From contig NZ_CP076718.1 of assembly GCF_011682235.2 (NCBI RefSeq), positions 4,371,095-4,435,094 on the forward strand: 64,000 bases of DNA, given 5' to 3'. Source of the stretch: Rhodocaloribacter litoris (GTDB taxonomy: Bacteria > Bacteroidota > Rhodothermia > Rhodothermales > ISCAR-4553). The notes beneath the pieces were generated by a model that was given only the letters and a program-made list of their open reading frames with translations, searched no databases and was not told where the DNA came from. Shown piece after piece: positions 16,659-30,024 of this stretch (position 1 is the first letter of the stretch; each line of letters begins with the position of its first letter). The translations under genes and the position numbers were made by a program.

Positions 16659-16672
16659 GGACGCCGGGCCCG

Positions 16673-16680
16673 TAAGTTTG
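16673..16680 (+). promoter_or_regulatory. TAAGTTTG box upstream of the isocitrate dehydrogenase gene
   Basis: TAAGTTTG matches the Bacteroidota -7 consensus TAnnTTTG exactly and lies directly after the exb terminator, 64 bp before the ATG. I see no clear -33 TTTG partner; the expected position falls in the terminator stem. Confidence 0.45.
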
Positions 16681-16744
16681 CCGGACACGCGGGCCCGGAG
16701 GCGCCGGTGCCCGGCGAGGCCCGCAAGCCCATTCCCTGATCGTT

Positions 16745-17767
16745 ATGGCGTATCGCATCACCCTGCTGCCGGGTGACGGCATCGGACCCGAAGTGACCGA
16801 CGCCGCCGTGGCGGTGCTGGAGGCGACCGGCCTCCGCTTCGCGTGGGAGCGCTTCGAGGAGGTCGGCGCGGCCGCCCTGCAGCGCTACGATACGCCGCTG
16901 CCCGAACCCGTTCTCGACTCGATCCGCAAGAACCGCGTGGCCCTCAAAGGACCCGTCACCACGCCGGTGGGGAAAGGCTTCAAGAGCGTCAACGTGCAGC
17001 TCCGGCAAAAGCTGGACCTCTACGCCAACGTGCGGCCCTGCAAAAGCCTGCCCGGCATCGAGACACCGTTCAAGAACGTGAACCTGGTCATTTTCCGGGA
17101 GAACACCGAGGGGCTCTATGCGGGTATCGAGAACTACGACGAGCGGCTGGAGATCGCCGACTCCATCGCCCGGATCTCGCGGAAAGGTTCGCAACGCATC
17201 ATCCGGTTCTGCTTCGAATACGCGCGCCGGCACGGCTTTCGCAAGGTGACGCTCGTGCACAAGGCGAACATTCTGAAGCTGACGTCGGGTATGTTCCTGA
17301 ACATCGGCCGGGAGATCGCGCAGGAATATCCGGAGATCACGTTCAACGACCGGATCATCGACAACATGTGCATGCAACTCGTCGTGCGTCCCCAGGATTA
17401 CGAGTGCATCGTGACGACGAACCTGTTCGGGGACATCCTGAGCGATCTGGCGGCCGGGCTCGTCGGCGGGCTCGGGATCGTGCCGGGGGCCAACATCGGG
17501 GACGCCTGTGCCGTGTTCGAGGCCGTCCACGGCAGCGCGCCGGACATCGCCGGGCAGAACCGGGCCAACCCGACGGCATTGATCCGCAGCGCTGTCATGA
17601 TGCTCCGGCACCTGGGCGAGCACGCCGCCGCCGACGCCGTCCGGGATGCGCTGTACGAAACGTTCCGCGAAGGCCGGTACCTGACGGCCGACCTCGGCGG
17701 ATCGGCCACGACGTCGCAGTTCACCGAGGTGGTGGCCGATCGGGTGCGGCAGCGCGTTTCCGGCTGA
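16745..17767 (+). CDS. NAD-dependent isocitrate dehydrogenase (IDH3-like)
   Basis: Beta-decarboxylating dehydrogenase of 340 residues, most likely converting isocitrate to 2-oxoglutarate with NAD+ in the TCA cycle. [11 protein letters not shown] opens the fold. The [20 protein letters not shown] segment carries the substrate Ser/Asn/Arg set of isocitrate enzymes, unlike isopropylmalate dehydrogenase. [30 protein letters not shown] and [14 protein letters not shown] supply the remaining substrate and metal residues, and [20 protein letters not shown] is the NAD-binding stretch. Homoisocitrate dehydrogenase is the main alternative, as the two cannot always be told apart by eye. The start ATG at 16745 gives a standard N-terminus. 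Confidence 0.88.
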   Translation: MAYRITLLPGDGIGPEVTDAAVAVLEATGLRFAWERFEEVGAAALQRYDTPLPEPVLDSIRKNRVALKGPVTTPVGKGFKSVNVQLRQKLDLYANVRPCKSLPGIETPFKNVNLVIFRENTEGLYAGIENYDERLEIADSIARISRKGSQRIIRFCFEYARRHGFRKVTLVHKANILKLTSGMFLNIGREIAQEYPEITFNDRIIDNMCMQLVVRPQDYECIVTTNLFGDILSDLAAGLVGGLGIVPGANIGDACAVFEAVHGSAPDIAGQNRANPTALIRSAVMMLRHLGEHAAADAVRDALYETFREGRYLTADLGGSATTSQFTEVVADRVRQRVSG

Positions 17768-17789
17768 CGACGAAACGGTTTCTGTTGCC

Positions 17790-18245
17790 ATGATCCAGCG
17801 TATACAATCGCTTTATCTTTTGCTCGGTGCCGCGGCTCTGGCGGTGCTGGTTTTCGGTCTCCGTGCCACCTGGCAGGTGCCCGCCGCGGCCGCGCAGTCC
17901 TGGTACGTGCCGGCCGTGACGGGACTCGGCAGCCTGACGGCGCTGGCCGCCCTGGCGGCCATCTTTCTGAACAAGGACCGGCGCTTTCCGAACCGGATGC
18001 TGCCCGGGTTGCGGTTGCAGCGCCGGGTCGTCGTCGGGGTGCAGGTGCTCGCGGTCGTGTTTCTGCTCGTCTTTTTCGTGGGATTCTACCTGGCCCAGGC
18101 GCTCCCGCGGCTGACCGACGCCGGCGGGATCCTGGCGCTGGGGCTGCCCGTGCTCGCCTACGTGGGCTTCTACCTGGCCCGGCGCGGCATCGACCGGGAC
18201 ATCCGGGAGCTCGAAAAGGCGGAGCAGTTTCGCCTGCGGGACTGA
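17790..18245 (+). CDS. DUF4293-family membrane protein
   Basis: A 151-residue protein beginning [17 protein letters not shown], the typical N-terminus of the Bacteroidota DUF4293 family. Four membrane segments are visible (about 7-23, 43-62, 85-107 and 115-131), ending in a charged cytoplasmic tail ([17 protein letters not shown]). No function is established for the family. The gene starts 22 bp after the dehydrogenase stop and 39 bp before the transporter gene, suggesting shared transcription. Its presence supports the phylogenetic placement of the DNA. Confidence 0.85.
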   Translation: MIQRIQSLYLLLGAAALAVLVFGLRATWQVPAAAAQSWYVPAVTGLGSLTALAALAAIFLNKDRRFPNRMLPGLRLQRRVVVGVQVLAVVFLLVFFVGFYLAQALPRLTDAGGILALGLPVLAYVGFYLARRGIDRDIRELEKAEQFRLRD

Positions 18246-18284
18246 CCGGCCGGGTCTTCGGAGCGTGGGGGGAGGTACCTGACT

Positions 18285-19205
18285 ATGCATGCAAAACGGC
18301 CGGATCATCCCGTACGGCCGCCCGTCGTCTATCCCCTGCTGTTTTTCGGGCTGATGAGCTTTTCCATCAGCCCGATCCTCGTTCGGTTTGCCGCCGAGGC
18401 GCCGGGGCTGGCCGTGGCGGTCTGGCGGACGGGGCTGGCCGTGCTGATGCTGGCCCCCTTCGCCCTGCCGCGGATCGGGGCCGAGGTACGGGCTTTTACC
18501 CCCCGGGAGCGGTTGCTCATCATCGTGGCCGGGGTGATGCTGGGGTTGCACTTCGTCACGTGGATCGAGTCGCTCTATCACACCTCCGTCGCCAGTGCGT
18601 CGGTCATCCTCTCGGTCACGCCGCTGCTGCTCGGGCTGTTCGGGTACTGGTTGCTGGGGGAGCCCCTCACGCGCCGGCTCGTCGCGTCGATCCTGCTGGC
18701 CATGACCGGGACGGCGCTCATTGCCTGGGGCGACAGCGTGGACGAGCGGGCCGTCGGTTCCCTGTTCGGTAACGGGCTGGCGCTCGCGGCCGCCTGCTTC
18801 CAGTGTTTCTACCTGCTCATCGGGCGGGTCATCCGGCGCCGGACGTCCTGGCTGGCCTATGTCTTTCCGCTCTACCTCGTCGCGGCGCTGACGACCCTGG
18901 CGACGGCGCTGCTGCGGGGCGTGTCCCTGCTGGGCTACGATCCGATCATCTATGTGCTGTGCGGGCTGATGGCCCTGTTGCCTCAGATCACCGGGCACGG
19001 CTCGTTCAACTATGCCCTGCGGTACTTCACGGCGGCCCTGCTCGGGTTGCTGGCCCTTACAGAACCGGTCATCGCCTCCTGGCTGGCTTACCTGCTCTTC
19101 GACGAGATGCCCACGGGGATTGCCCTGGCGGGGATGGTCGTCGTGCTCGTCTCGGTGGCGGTGGTGCTTATCCGACGGCGTCCGGCGCGCGTGGAGACGA
19201 TCTGA
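18285..19205 (+). CDS. EamA/DMT-family transporter
   Basis: A 306-residue inner-membrane protein with ten predicted helices in two homologous EamA halves. YPLLFFGLMSFSISPILVRFA opens the first half; SVASASVILSVTPLLLGLFGY and LGEPLTRRLVASILLAMTGT are the usual helix 3-5 signature, and the second half repeats it (TAALLGLLALTEPVIASWLAYLLFDEMPTG). Drug/metabolite transporters of this kind export amino acids, nucleobases or related metabolites; the substrate cannot be read from sequence. Third gene in the series after isocitrate dehydrogenase and DUF4293. Confidence 0.88.
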   Translation: MHAKRPDHPVRPPVVYPLLFFGLMSFSISPILVRFAAEAPGLAVAVWRTGLAVLMLAPFALPRIGAEVRAFTPRERLLIIVAGVMLGLHFVTWIESLYHTSVASASVILSVTPLLLGLFGYWLLGEPLTRRLVASILLAMTGTALIAWGDSVDERAVGSLFGNGLALAAACFQCFYLLIGRVIRRRTSWLAYVFPLYLVAALTTLATALLRGVSLLGYDPIIYVLCGLMALLPQITGHGSFNYALRYFTAALLGLLALTEPVIASWLAYLLFDEMPTGIALAGMVVVLVSVAVVLIRRRPARVETI

Positions 19206-19242
19206 GCCGCCAGACGGCTTGCACCGGAGGAGAACGGGGGTT

Positions 19243-19265
19243 AAGTTCAGTTTGAACTTTTCTTG
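19243..19265 (+). promoter_or_regulatory. Small inverted repeat before the radical SAM gene
   Basis: AAGTTCA-GTT-TGAACTT (19243-19259) followed by TTCTTG, 38 bp after the transporter stop and 27 bp before the next ATG. It can be read as a weak terminator or as an operator; the AT-rich TAAGTTCA could also serve as a -7 box. Confidence 0.35.
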
Positions 19266-19286
19266 AAGCCGATCTCCCCGAACGCC

Positions 19287-20855
19287 ATGAAGAAGCTTCG
19301 CGTCGGCGTCGTCGACATCCTCGGCAAGTCGGTCAGCCGGAAAGCCTTCTCGCGCTACATGCGCGCCAACAACGCCAGCATCATGCCGCAGGCGATTGCC
19401 GTCTGGTGTGCGGAGATGGGGCACGACGTCGCCATGGCCTATTACGACGGCCCGGTGCTGCTGACGGGGCGCGAGCACGAACGACCGGATCTGGTCTTCA
19501 TCAACGCCTATTCGCAGACGGCGATGCTCGCCTACGCGCTGAGCGCCCGGTACCGGGCCCAGGGGGCCGTGACGGTCCTCGGCGGGCCGCACACCCGCTC
19601 CTACCCGGAACACGCCGTAAAATATTGCGACTATGCCCTGGGTTTCACCGACCGTGAGCTCGTCGAGGCGGTGCTGCAGGATTGCGCCCCGTACCGGCCG
19701 GAGGGGCAATACCTCTCGGCGGCGCGGCAGCCGTTCGACGTGCCGGGCGTGCGAAGCCGCTGGCCCTACATCCGGATGACGATGGCAAAGGCGCCCCTCC
19801 TGCGCACGATCCCCATCCTCGGCAGCCTCGGCTGTCCCTACACGTGCAGCTTCTGCATCGACGCCGGCGTCCCGTACCAGCCTCTCGACTTCGACGTGCT
19901 CCGGGAAGACCTGCGTTTCCTGGTGAAGAACTGGCCCCCCCGGGCCCTGCTGATCTGGCACGACCCCAACTTCGGGGTACGCTTCGACGACTACCTGGGC
20001 GTCATCGAGGAGGCGGTGCCGCCGGGTAGCCTCATCTTTGCGGTGGAAAGTTCGCTCTCGCTCCTGAAGGAAGAGAACGTCCGGCGCCTGGCCCGGGCCG
20101 GCTGCCGTGTCATCGCGCCGGGCATCGAGTCCTGGTTCGACCTCGGCGACAAGTCGAAGATGCGAAGCATCCGTGGCATGGAGAAGGTGCGGCGCGTGGC
20201 CGAGCAGATGCGCATGATCGCCTCGTACATCCCCTATACCCAGGGCAACTTCATCTTCGGCCTCGATCAGGATGAAGGTCCCGAGCCGTTCGAGCTGACC
20301 AAGCGGTTCATCGACCTGGCACCGGCCGTCTACCCCCATTTCTCCCTGCTGACCTCCTACGGCCGCAACGCCCCGGCCAACCTCGCGTACCAGCGGGCCG
20401 GGCGGGTCCTGAACGTTCCGTTCCATTTCCTCAACCAGCTCCATGCGCTCAACGTTCGGCCGAAGCACTATGCGTGGCCGGAGCTCTACGGCCACATCGC
20501 CGACCTCTATGCCTATGCCTTTTCCTGGAAGGCGATCGCGCGGCGTTTCCGGGCCGGTGCCGGGAGGCTGGCCGCGCTGGAACAGGTCTTCCGGGCCATC
20601 TCGTCGGAGCGGAACCACAAGATCCGCAGCCATCTCCAGATGAAGCGCCGGCTGGAAGATCCGGAGGTGCGTCGCTATTTCGAGGGAGAGACGACGACCC
20701 TGCCCGACTTTTTCGTCCGCCCGGTCTACGAGGATCTGGGACCGCTGGCCCGCTGGTTCCCCGAAGAGGCCCTCTATCACGATCCAAACGCCTACCTGAA
20801 GTCGCTCGGCGAGTCGTCCGGCTTTACCCTTCGTGCGGGGCGGGCGGTGGCCTGA
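19287..20855 (+). CDS. Radical SAM protein with N-terminal B12-binding-like domain
   Basis: A 522-residue cytosolic protein. The N-terminal about 150 residues form an alpha/beta domain like the cobalamin-binding region of B12-dependent radical SAM enzymes ([33 protein letters not shown]), although the Co-ligating D-x-H-x-x-G is absent, as is usual in that class. The SAM [4Fe-4S] motif is CPYTCSFC (Cys183, 187, 190). Further on, [15 protein letters not shown] and PGIESW look like barrel strands, and a C-terminal helical region of over 150 residues is not familiar. Reaction unknown; methylation or hopanoid/lipid modification are options. ATG 19287 is preferred over a TTG 24 bp upstream. It overlaps the convergent glycosyltransferase by 32 bp. 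Confidence 0.82.
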   Translation: MKKLRVGVVDILGKSVSRKAFSRYMRANNASIMPQAIAVWCAEMGHDVAMAYYDGPVLLTGREHERPDLVFINAYSQTAMLAYALSARYRAQGAVTVLGGPHTRSYPEHAVKYCDYALGFTDRELVEAVLQDCAPYRPEGQYLSAARQPFDVPGVRSRWPYIRMTMAKAPLLRTIPILGSLGCPYTCSFCIDAGVPYQPLDFDVLREDLRFLVKNWPPRALLIWHDPNFGVRFDDYLGVIEEAVPPGSLIFAVESSLSLLKEENVRRLARAGCRVIAPGIESWFDLGDKSKMRSIRGMEKVRRVAEQMRMIASYIPYTQGNFIFGLDQDEGPEPFELTKRFIDLAPAVYPHFSLLTSYGRNAPANLAYQRAGRVLNVPFHFLNQLHALNVRPKHYAWPELYGHIADLYAYAFSWKAIARRFRAGAGRLAALEQVFRAISSERNHKIRSHLQMKRRLEDPEVRRYFEGETTTLPDFFVRPVYEDLGPLARWFPEEALYHDPNAYLKSLGESSGFTLRAGRAVA

Positions 20856-22011
20856 GCGGCGGGGCGGCTTCGTCCGGGTGGAAGAAGCAGGCCGGCGGCA
20901 GGTCGCGGAAGCGCCGGCGCCCCCGGAGGAAGTAGTCGAGGACGATGCTGCCGCGGTAGTAGGGGCCGGTGCGGCACCGTTCGGGGCGGGCATCCCGGTA
21001 GGCGTCCTTCATCCGGTGGGCGTCCCGGTAGGCGCGGGCGATGGCGGCGGCCTCGGCGGGGCGGCCGGCGAGCAGGGCCCGGGCGGCGGCCAGCGCGTCG
21101 AGCAGGGCGCGCCGGGGAAAGATCCGGCGCCAGGCCCGTGGCGGGAGGTTCTTGTAGAGCAGGAGCAGGTTGTTGCGGAAGTTGTAGTAGGCCTTTCGCG
21201 TATCGCTCCGGGGCAGCGAGCCGCCGCCGATGTGGTAGACGACGCTGCGGGGCACGATACGTACCCGCCAGCCCTGCCGCCACAGCCGCCAGCACAGGTC
21301 GATCTCTTCCATGTGCATGAAGAAGCGCTCGTCGAGCAGGCCCACGGCGTCGAGGGCCCGGCGGCGCAGCAGGAGGGCGGCGCCGGTGGCCCAGAAGACA
21401 TCGCGCTCGTCGTCGTACTGCCCTTCGTCTTTTTCCAGAGAGAAGAAGACCCGTCCCCGTGTGAAGGGATACCCGAAGCGATCCAGGTAACCCCCGGCCC
21501 CCCCGGCGTATTCGAAGTGGTCGCGACGGTCATACTGGAGCAACTTCGGCTGCGCCGCGCCTACCGATGGATCGGCCTCCATCGCGGCCACGAGCGGGGC
21601 CAGCCAGTCCGGCGGTACCTCGACGTCGTTGTTCAGCAGCACGACGTACTCGCCCGAAGCGTGGGGCAGCGCCGCATTGTTGCCCCGGCAGAAGGCCCAG
21701 TTCTCGGGATGCCGGACGATCTTCACCGATGGAAAGGTGCGGTGCACCCACGCCGCCGAGCCGTCGGTGGAGGCGTTGTCCGCCAGGATGATCTCCAGCG
21801 GCTCGTACCGCGTGGCCACCACCGACGGCAGGCACCGCTGCAGCAGCGGCAGGGCGTTCCACGAAACGATGATGATCGAGACGGGAGGCGGCAAAGGGCT
21901 TTTCGGCTTGCGTTTCGGGTTGAAAACCGGAAGATTTCGTGTCGGGTGGGGCTTGCGTCCTACCGCTATGGCCGGCCCGGTGCGAAGCTTTTCCGGCGGG
22001 CCGGCGTTCAA
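20824..22011 (-). CDS. Family 2 glycosyltransferase (rhamnosyltransferase-like)
   Basis: A GT-A fold inverting glycosyltransferase of 395 residues as written. [20 protein letters not shown] starts the nucleotide-sugar fold, DNASTDGS binds the nucleotide, [12 protein letters not shown] holds the metal-binding Asp pair, and [31 protein letters not shown] is the acceptor/catalytic block of WbbL-like enzymes. The C-terminal 100 residues are Arg-rich and probably membrane-associated. The 22011 start is TTG and the first 40 residues look non-coding; a TTG at 21894 (then PPPVSIII) would give 356 residues and is the better guess. A role in cell-surface polysaccharide is inferred. It overlaps the 3' end of the radical SAM gene. 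Confidence 0.87.
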   Translation of the reverse strand: MNAGPPEKLRTGPAIAVGRKPHPTRNLPVFNPKRKPKSPLPPPVSIIIVSWNALPLLQRCLPSVVATRYEPLEIILADNASTDGSAAWVHRTFPSVKIVRHPENWAFCRGNNAALPHASGEYVVLLNNDVEVPPDWLAPLVAAMEADPSVGAAQPKLLQYDRRDHFEYAGGAGGYLDRFGYPFTRGRVFFSLEKDEGQYDDERDVFWATGAALLLRRRALDAVGLLDERFFMHMEEIDLCWRLWRQGWRVRIVPRSVVYHIGGGSLPRSDTRKAYYNFRNNLLLLYKNLPPRAWRRIFPRRALLDALAAARALLAGRPAEAAAIARAYRDAHRMKDAYRDARPERCRTGPYYRGSIVLDYFLRGRRRFRDLPPACFFHPDEAAPPLRPPPAPHEG

Positions 22012-22050
22012 GAGCCCCCTACCGCACTACGGGCACGAACCTTTTCAGGC

Positions 22051-24417
<2,367 letters not shown>

Positions 24418-24437
24418 CGCGGCGGAGGCCCGGTGGC

Positions 24438-25448
<1,011 letters not shown>

Positions 25449-25535
25449 ACTTGATCAGGCTTGGGGGAGGGAAGCGGAGGCGTGCCCATCCGTCTATCGC
25501 CCCCCGCGAAGGAAATGTTTCGTGCCGGCGCGGAA

Positions 25536-26900
25536 TCAGTTGCGCCGGGCGACGAGGGATTCGCTCGCCGCGCCCCGGATGTCGATGTAGACGCTCTCGC
25601 GGAGCTTGTCGAGCCAGGCGGCAAGTTCCCGGTTTTGCTTCTCCCGCAGGGCGTATTGTTCGATCAGTGCGTAGTCCGTCTCGAGGTTGACCCGGTGTTC
25701 GGGGACGCGCCGTTCCAGCCGGACGATGTGGTAGGCCCGCCGGCCGTTGAGCAACTCGACCTCGGCCGGTTCGCTGATCTGGCCTTCCTGCAGGCCGCTC
25801 AGGGTGGCCTGCCAGCGCGGTCCGAGGGCGGCGAGGACAAGGTCCCGTTCGCCGGTGCGGGGGTCGATCACGCGGCCGCCCCGCAGCGCCGAAGATTGCT
25901 CTTCGGAGTGCCGCCGTGCCATGAGCTCGAACGGCATGCCGTGGGTCAGGATGGAGTCGCGCACGGCGTTGAGATAGGCGATGGCCTCGCTCGGGTCAGC
26001 CTTGCTCTCGTCGAAGGCGATGAGGATGTGGTTGTAGTCGATGACGTCGCCGAGGCGGCGGTTGACCCGGAGGATGTGCAGGCCGAACTGGGTCTCGAAG
26101 ACCTGCGAGATCTCCCCGATGGGGATACGGGCGGCCACGGCCGCAAACTCGGGCACGACCTCACCCAGGCGCATGTTCTCGTAGCGCCCGCCGTTCTGCG
26201 CCGAGCCGGGGTCGTCCGAGAACAGCCGGGCGTATTCCTCGAAGGAGACGCGGCCGGTCACGATGGAGTCGCGGATGGCCGTGATGACTTCCATGGCCTC
26301 CCGGCGTGCTTCCTCGGTGATTGCGGGGAAGCGCACGATGTGGCTCAGGCGGACCGTCTCGGGGAAGGTGGGCAGCGAGTCGGTAGGGAAGCGGTTGAAC
26401 CAGGCCTTCACCTCGCTCGGGGTGATCTTGATCTGCCGGAGCTTGCGGCTGCGGAACTGGTCGGCCAGCAGTTGATCCCGGAACTCCTCGCGCAGGTCGG
26501 CCTTGATCTCGACGAGGCTCTTGCCGTAGATCTCTTCGAGCCGGTTGGGGCCGCCGAGCTGGGCGGTCATCTGCTGGATGCGTTGTTCCAGCGCCTGCTC
26601 CACCTGATCGTCCGTCACCTGGATGGTGGTGTCCCGTTTGGCGTGGATGGTCAGGACTTTTTCGTTGATGAGCTGGTTGAGGGCCTGGTTCCAGAGGTCT
26701 TTCGAGTATTCGAGGTCCTGTTGTTGCCGGAGCAGGCCGACGACGAAGGCGTCGACGTCGGAGCGGAGGATGATCTCCTCGCCGACGACGGCGACGATCT
26801 CATCCAGCACCTTCATTTCCTGGGCTCGTCCGTCGTAGGGAAGGAGGACGATCAGCAGGAGGGCAAGCAGCAGCCCCGTATGTTTCGAGCAAAGGGTCAT
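25536..26900 (-). CDS. surA: SurA-like periplasmic peptidyl-prolyl isomerase/chaperone
   Basis: Periplasmic chaperone for outer-membrane protein assembly; 454 residues. The signal peptide (1-27, ending DGRAQ) is followed by an N-terminal helical chaperone domain (VLDEIVAVVGEEIILRSDVDAF), two parvulin-like domains (about 170-275 and 280-380; VRLSHIVRF...GQ/GGRYE...FGLHILRV and YNHILIAF...GRRAYHIV) and a C-terminal helix. This matches SurA order. The start at ATG 26900 gives the signal peptide; in-frame sequence further upstream is not protein-like. It is third in the isomerase cluster, 145 bp after the preceding gene, so an internal promoter is possible. Confidence 0.92.
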   Translation of the reverse strand: MTLCSKHTGLLLALLLIVLLPYDGRAQEMKVLDEIVAVVGEEIILRSDVDAFVVGLLRQQQDLEYSKDLWNQALNQLINEKVLTIHAKRDTTIQVTDDQVEQALEQRIQQMTAQLGGPNRLEEIYGKSLVEIKADLREEFRDQLLADQFRSRKLRQIKITPSEVKAWFNRFPTDSLPTFPETVRLSHIVRFPAITEEARREAMEVITAIRDSIVTGRVSFEEYARLFSDDPGSAQNGGRYENMRLGEVVPEFAAVAARIPIGEISQVFETQFGLHILRVNRRLGDVIDYNHILIAFDESKADPSEAIAYLNAVRDSILTHGMPFELMARRHSEEQSSALRGGRVIDPRTGERDLVLAALGPRWQATLSGLQEGQISEPAEVELLNGRRAYHIVRLERRVPEHRVNLETDYALIEQYALREKQNRELAAWLDKLRESVYIDIRGAASESLVARRN

Positions 26901-27045
26901 GATCCGGTAAGGCGCGGGTTGGATTCGTGCCGGTGGCCGCAGAGCAGGAACGGGGGGAGCGGGGGGGTATTGCGGCGTAGAAAAAGGAACGGGACGCACG
27001 TCGGGGATGCGTCCCGGCCCCGGTCCCTGGTTGCGGGATGCCGTT

Positions 27046-27924
27046 TCATCGGATCTCCAGGGCTTCCCGAGCCAGGGCCTCGTTCCGCAAACGTTGAACC
27101 TGACGGGCGTACATCTGTTTCCGGGCTTCGATCATGAGGCGTTGCTTCAGTTCTTCTTCGATCCAGGCCGGTTCGGGCACGGTGCCGGCGGGGATGCGCT
27201 CGACGAGCTGGAGGACGTGGTGCCGGTTGCCGAAGGCAATGAGGGGGGCCAGCTGGCCGTCGTTCAGGGTGCGGAGGACTTCCTGGAGGCGGGGTTGTGC
27301 GGAGAAGAGCCGGGCTTCGGGGTGGTAGGTTCCGGACAGGCTCAGCACGCCCTCGGGGTCTGCGGCAAAGCGGGTGGCAATGTGGACCCAGGCCGAGTCC
27401 GGGTCGGGTCCGGTCCGGGCTGCCGCGAGCCGTTCGTGGGCCAGGGCGGCCGAGTCGGGGTCCGGATGGGCCAGGTAGCGGATGCGCACATAGGGTTCGC
27501 GGAGGCGAAGCTGCTCGCGGTGCTGCTCGAAGTAGGCCTGTATGCTGGCCGGCGAGGGCTCCGAGAGTTCGTTTTCGTACAGGCGGTTGATGTAGGCGCT
27601 GATGAGCACCGACCGCTCGTTGTCTTCGAGCAGGCGTCGCACGGCGGGGTCGTCGCGCAGGTTGAGCCGCCGGGCCTCCCGGTAGAGAAGCTCGTTGCTG
27701 ATCCATTGCTCGATGATCTGCCGGCTGGTCTCGGCCGAGTCGGCGACGAAGGGCAACGTCTCCAGCGCGGCGGCCAGTTCGCCGCGGGTCAGGTAGCGGT
27801 CGCCCACGCGAGCGATGTAGTCGGGGGCGGGGGATTCCGGCCGGCATCCGGCCAGCACGGCCAGCATCGCCGCGGCCCCGATCCAGGGTGCCGGTACGCT
27901 GCGTAGCACGGAGCGGAGGATCAT
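27046..27924 (-). CDS. Parvulin-related lipoprotein (SurA N-domain-like)
   Basis: A 292-residue lipoprotein: LAGC at 24-27 puts the lipid on Cys27. The following region (IARVGDRYLTRGELAAAL, WISNELLYREARRL) matches the N-terminal chaperone domain of SurA/PpiD, and the C-terminal helix (EEELKQRLMIEARKQMYARQV) also fits. Between them, the segment expected to be a parvulin domain (VRIRYLAH, ...NRHHVLQLVERI) is short and lacks a recognisable active-site pattern, so isomerase activity is doubtful. ATG 27924 is 1 bp after the preceding stop, indicating translational coupling to the larger lipoprotein. A second, non-catalytic chaperone is the likely role. Confidence 0.82.
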   Translation of the reverse strand: MILRSVLRSVPAPWIGAAAMLAVLAGCRPESPAPDYIARVGDRYLTRGELAAALETLPFVADSAETSRQIIEQWISNELLYREARRLNLRDDPAVRRLLEDNERSVLISAYINRLYENELSEPSPASIQAYFEQHREQLRLREPYVRIRYLAHPDPDSAALAHERLAAARTGPDPDSAWVHIATRFAADPEGVLSLSGTYHPEARLFSAQPRLQEVLRTLNDGQLAPLIAFGNRHHVLQLVERIPAGTVPEPAWIEEELKQRLMIEARKQMYARQVQRLRNEALAREALEIR

Positions 27925-27925
27925 C

Positions 27926-29998
27926 TTACTGCGTGGCGGTGGACGAAGCCGGGGCGGCACGTTCCCGGGCGAAGACCCCGGCGAGGCGTTCCGGGAACGT
28001 CCGGGCGCGGTAACGCGCGCGGAGCCGCTGCAGCAGGGCCGCTTCGAGCACCTTCTGATAGTCGTTGAGGACTTCGGCCCGGGCCTCCTCGAACGTCTTG
28101 GCCCGCGGCGGTTCGACGCCGTCGTTGAGGAGCAGCACGAACCCGCGGTTGTAGGGCAGGACGCCGGTCAGGCCGCCGACCGGCAGGTCGAGGGCCCTGT
28201 CGAAGACCGATTCGGTCCGGTCGGCGATGAAGGTCGTGTCTAGGCGCAGCCCGGGCTCGTGCCGGACGTCCTCCCACACCGTTGCGACACTTTCACCGCC
28301 GGCCAGGCGCGTGCGCAGCGCCTTCAGCAGCGAGTCCGACCGGTGATGGAAGCCGAGGATCCGCTTGCGCTCGGGGAACCAGTAGGCTTCCCGGTGGGCG
28401 TCGTAATGGGCCTGCAGGGCGGCCGAGTCCCGGGCCGCTGCGTTCCAGACCGAGTCTTCCATGAGCCGGAAGAGCAGCAGCCCGTTGCGGAACTCCTCCA
28501 TCGTGGCGCCAAACTCGGGGTCACGCTCTTCCAGCCGGTCCACCTCGAGATCGATGGCGCAGTAGTTGAGGAACAGGTCCACGGCCCGGAGGAGGGTGCT
28601 CCGGTGGTCGGCTCCGCGGGGGATGGGGTTGTTCTGCGTGAAGGCGACCAGGTCGCCCAGGGTGTAGGAAGTGTTGCCGACTGCGGCGAAGGGGACGGCC
28701 CGCAGGCTGTCGGCGAGTCGTCCGGCTTTCAGCAGCCGGTGCGTCGAGTCGGCGCCTACGTCGGGGAAGGCGGCCAGGACGCGCGTGGTGTCGATCCGGG
28801 TGCCGAAGCTGCGGCGAAGTGCCCGGGCGAACTGCTCATTGCCCCGTTCGGCCCGGGGCAGGCGGGCCAGCGTCTTCTGCAGGTCGGGGCGGGCCTCGTC
28901 GTAGGCGGGGAGGTCCCGGCGCTCCGTGACGGTCAGCAGGTGATAGCCGAACGGGGTCAGTACGGGTTCCGAGACGTCGCCGACGTTCTCGAGGGCGAAG
29001 GCGGTCGAACGCAGGGGCTCGATCAGGCGGCTGTCGTAGCTGACCCAGCCCAGATCCCCGCCGGCCCGGGCAGTCCCCCCGTCATCCGAGTGTTGACGGG
29101 CCACGTCGGCGAAGGACGCGCCGGCTTCCAGCAGGGCACGGAGGGAGTCGACGCGGGCGAGCGCCGCCGCCGTGTCGGCCGGGGTATTGCCCTGCACCCG
29201 TACCATGATGTGGCTCAGGCGCACGTCCGGGGGACGGGCTTTGCGGTCGTGCACGTACACCAGGTGGTAGCCGTACTCCGAGCGGAACACGGGAGAGACG
29301 TCCCCTACCGGCGTCCGGTATGCCGCATCTTCGAAGGCCTTCACCATCCGGCCGCCGGAGAAGTAATCCAGGTATCCCCGTGCGCCGAGCCCGTCGCCCC
29401 GGGCCGAGGGGTCCTCGGAATGGCGATAGGCCAGGTCGCCGAAGTCCACGCCCATCAGGACCGAGTCCCGCAACGCCGAGATTTTTTCGTACGCGGCCAG
29501 GGTGTCCTCCGGGGCGGCGTCCGGGGGCACGCGGATCAGGATGTGGCTCGCCGCGATGACTTCCTTCTGTTTCTCGTACAGATCCCGGAGCAACGGCTCG
29601 GTCACCTCCTGTTCGAGCAGGTAGGGGCGTGCGAGTTGTGCCCGGTAGGTGGCGATCTCCTGCTGGAGGGCACTGTCTTCGCGCAGGCCCGCGTCCTCGG
29701 CAGCCCGCACCTTGAGTTTGAAGTCGAGGTATCGTTCCAGGAAATCACGGTAGGCGTCGAGCGAGTCCTCGGCGGCACGGGCCCGCCCGCCCACCGTGCG
29801 GGCGTACTGCCGCTCGAATTCCTCTACCGTGACGCGGCCGCCCTCGTAGACGGCCAGCACGTTCGGGGCGAGCGGTGCGTCGGTGGCAGGCTGCCGTGTG
29901 GCGCTGCAACCGGCGCCCGTCAGAAACAGGAGAAGGAGTACCCCGATTCCGGGGAAAGCATGGTTCCGCCACATAGTCGGTAGAGAAAGGGATGCCAT
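27926..29998 (-). CDS. Large lipoprotein with two parvulin domains (PpiC/PpiD-like)
   Basis: A 690-residue envelope protein. The signal ends in a lipobox-like GAGC (Cys31). A SurA-type N-domain (VLAVYEGGRVTVEEFERQYA), then two parvulin domains: AASHILIRVPPD...GLGARGYLDYF...YGYHLVYV (about 170-285) and LSHIMVRVQGNT...GGDLGWV...FGYHLLTV (about 295-390). The C-terminal 250 residues form another helical/parvulin-like unit (PERKRILGFHHRSDS, GFVLLLNDGVEP). The ATG at 29998 is taken; ATG 29974 would also leave a good lipoprotein signal. First gene of the minus-strand run, with a TATGTTG box 27 bp upstream. Likely a foldase for outer-membrane proteins. Confidence 0.88.
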   Translation of the reverse strand: MASLSLPTMWRNHAFPGIGVLLLLFLTGAGCSATRQPATDAPLAPNVLAVYEGGRVTVEEFERQYARTVGGRARAAEDSLDAYRDFLERYLDFKLKVRAAEDAGLREDSALQQEIATYRAQLARPYLLEQEVTEPLLRDLYEKQKEVIAASHILIRVPPDAAPEDTLAAYEKISALRDSVLMGVDFGDLAYRHSEDPSARGDGLGARGYLDYFSGGRMVKAFEDAAYRTPVGDVSPVFRSEYGYHLVYVHDRKARPPDVRLSHIMVRVQGNTPADTAAALARVDSLRALLEAGASFADVARQHSDDGGTARAGGDLGWVSYDSRLIEPLRSTAFALENVGDVSEPVLTPFGYHLLTVTERRDLPAYDEARPDLQKTLARLPRAERGNEQFARALRRSFGTRIDTTRVLAAFPDVGADSTHRLLKAGRLADSLRAVPFAAVGNTSYTLGDLVAFTQNNPIPRGADHRSTLLRAVDLFLNYCAIDLEVDRLEERDPEFGATMEEFRNGLLLFRLMEDSVWNAAARDSAALQAHYDAHREAYWFPERKRILGFHHRSDSLLKALRTRLAGGESVATVWEDVRHEPGLRLDTTFIADRTESVFDRALDLPVGGLTGVLPYNRGFVLLLNDGVEPPRAKTFEEARAEVLNDYQKVLEAALLQRLRARYRARTFPERLAGVFARERAAPASSTATQ

Positions 29999-30024
29999 CA
30001 GCAGACGTGTTTCATTAACCCAAA

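Noticed and set aside
16745-17767. 3-isopropylmalate dehydrogenase (leuB)
   Set aside because: The substrate region ([16 protein letters not shown]) and [11 protein letters not shown] pattern fit the NAD-isocitrate dehydrogenase class; no leuC or leuD gene is adjacent.
17721-20993. 1,090-codon open frame on the minus strand
   Set aside because: It runs opposite four recognised genes (isocitrate dehydrogenase end, DUF4293, EamA transporter, radical SAM) and consists of low-complexity Arg/Gln/Pro/Gly sequence; no conserved domain is visible.
20833-22050. Extension of glnS far upstream
   Set aside because: This in-frame stretch is antisense to the glycosyltransferase and is Gly/Arg-rich without motifs; ATG 22051 yields the normal GlnRS start.
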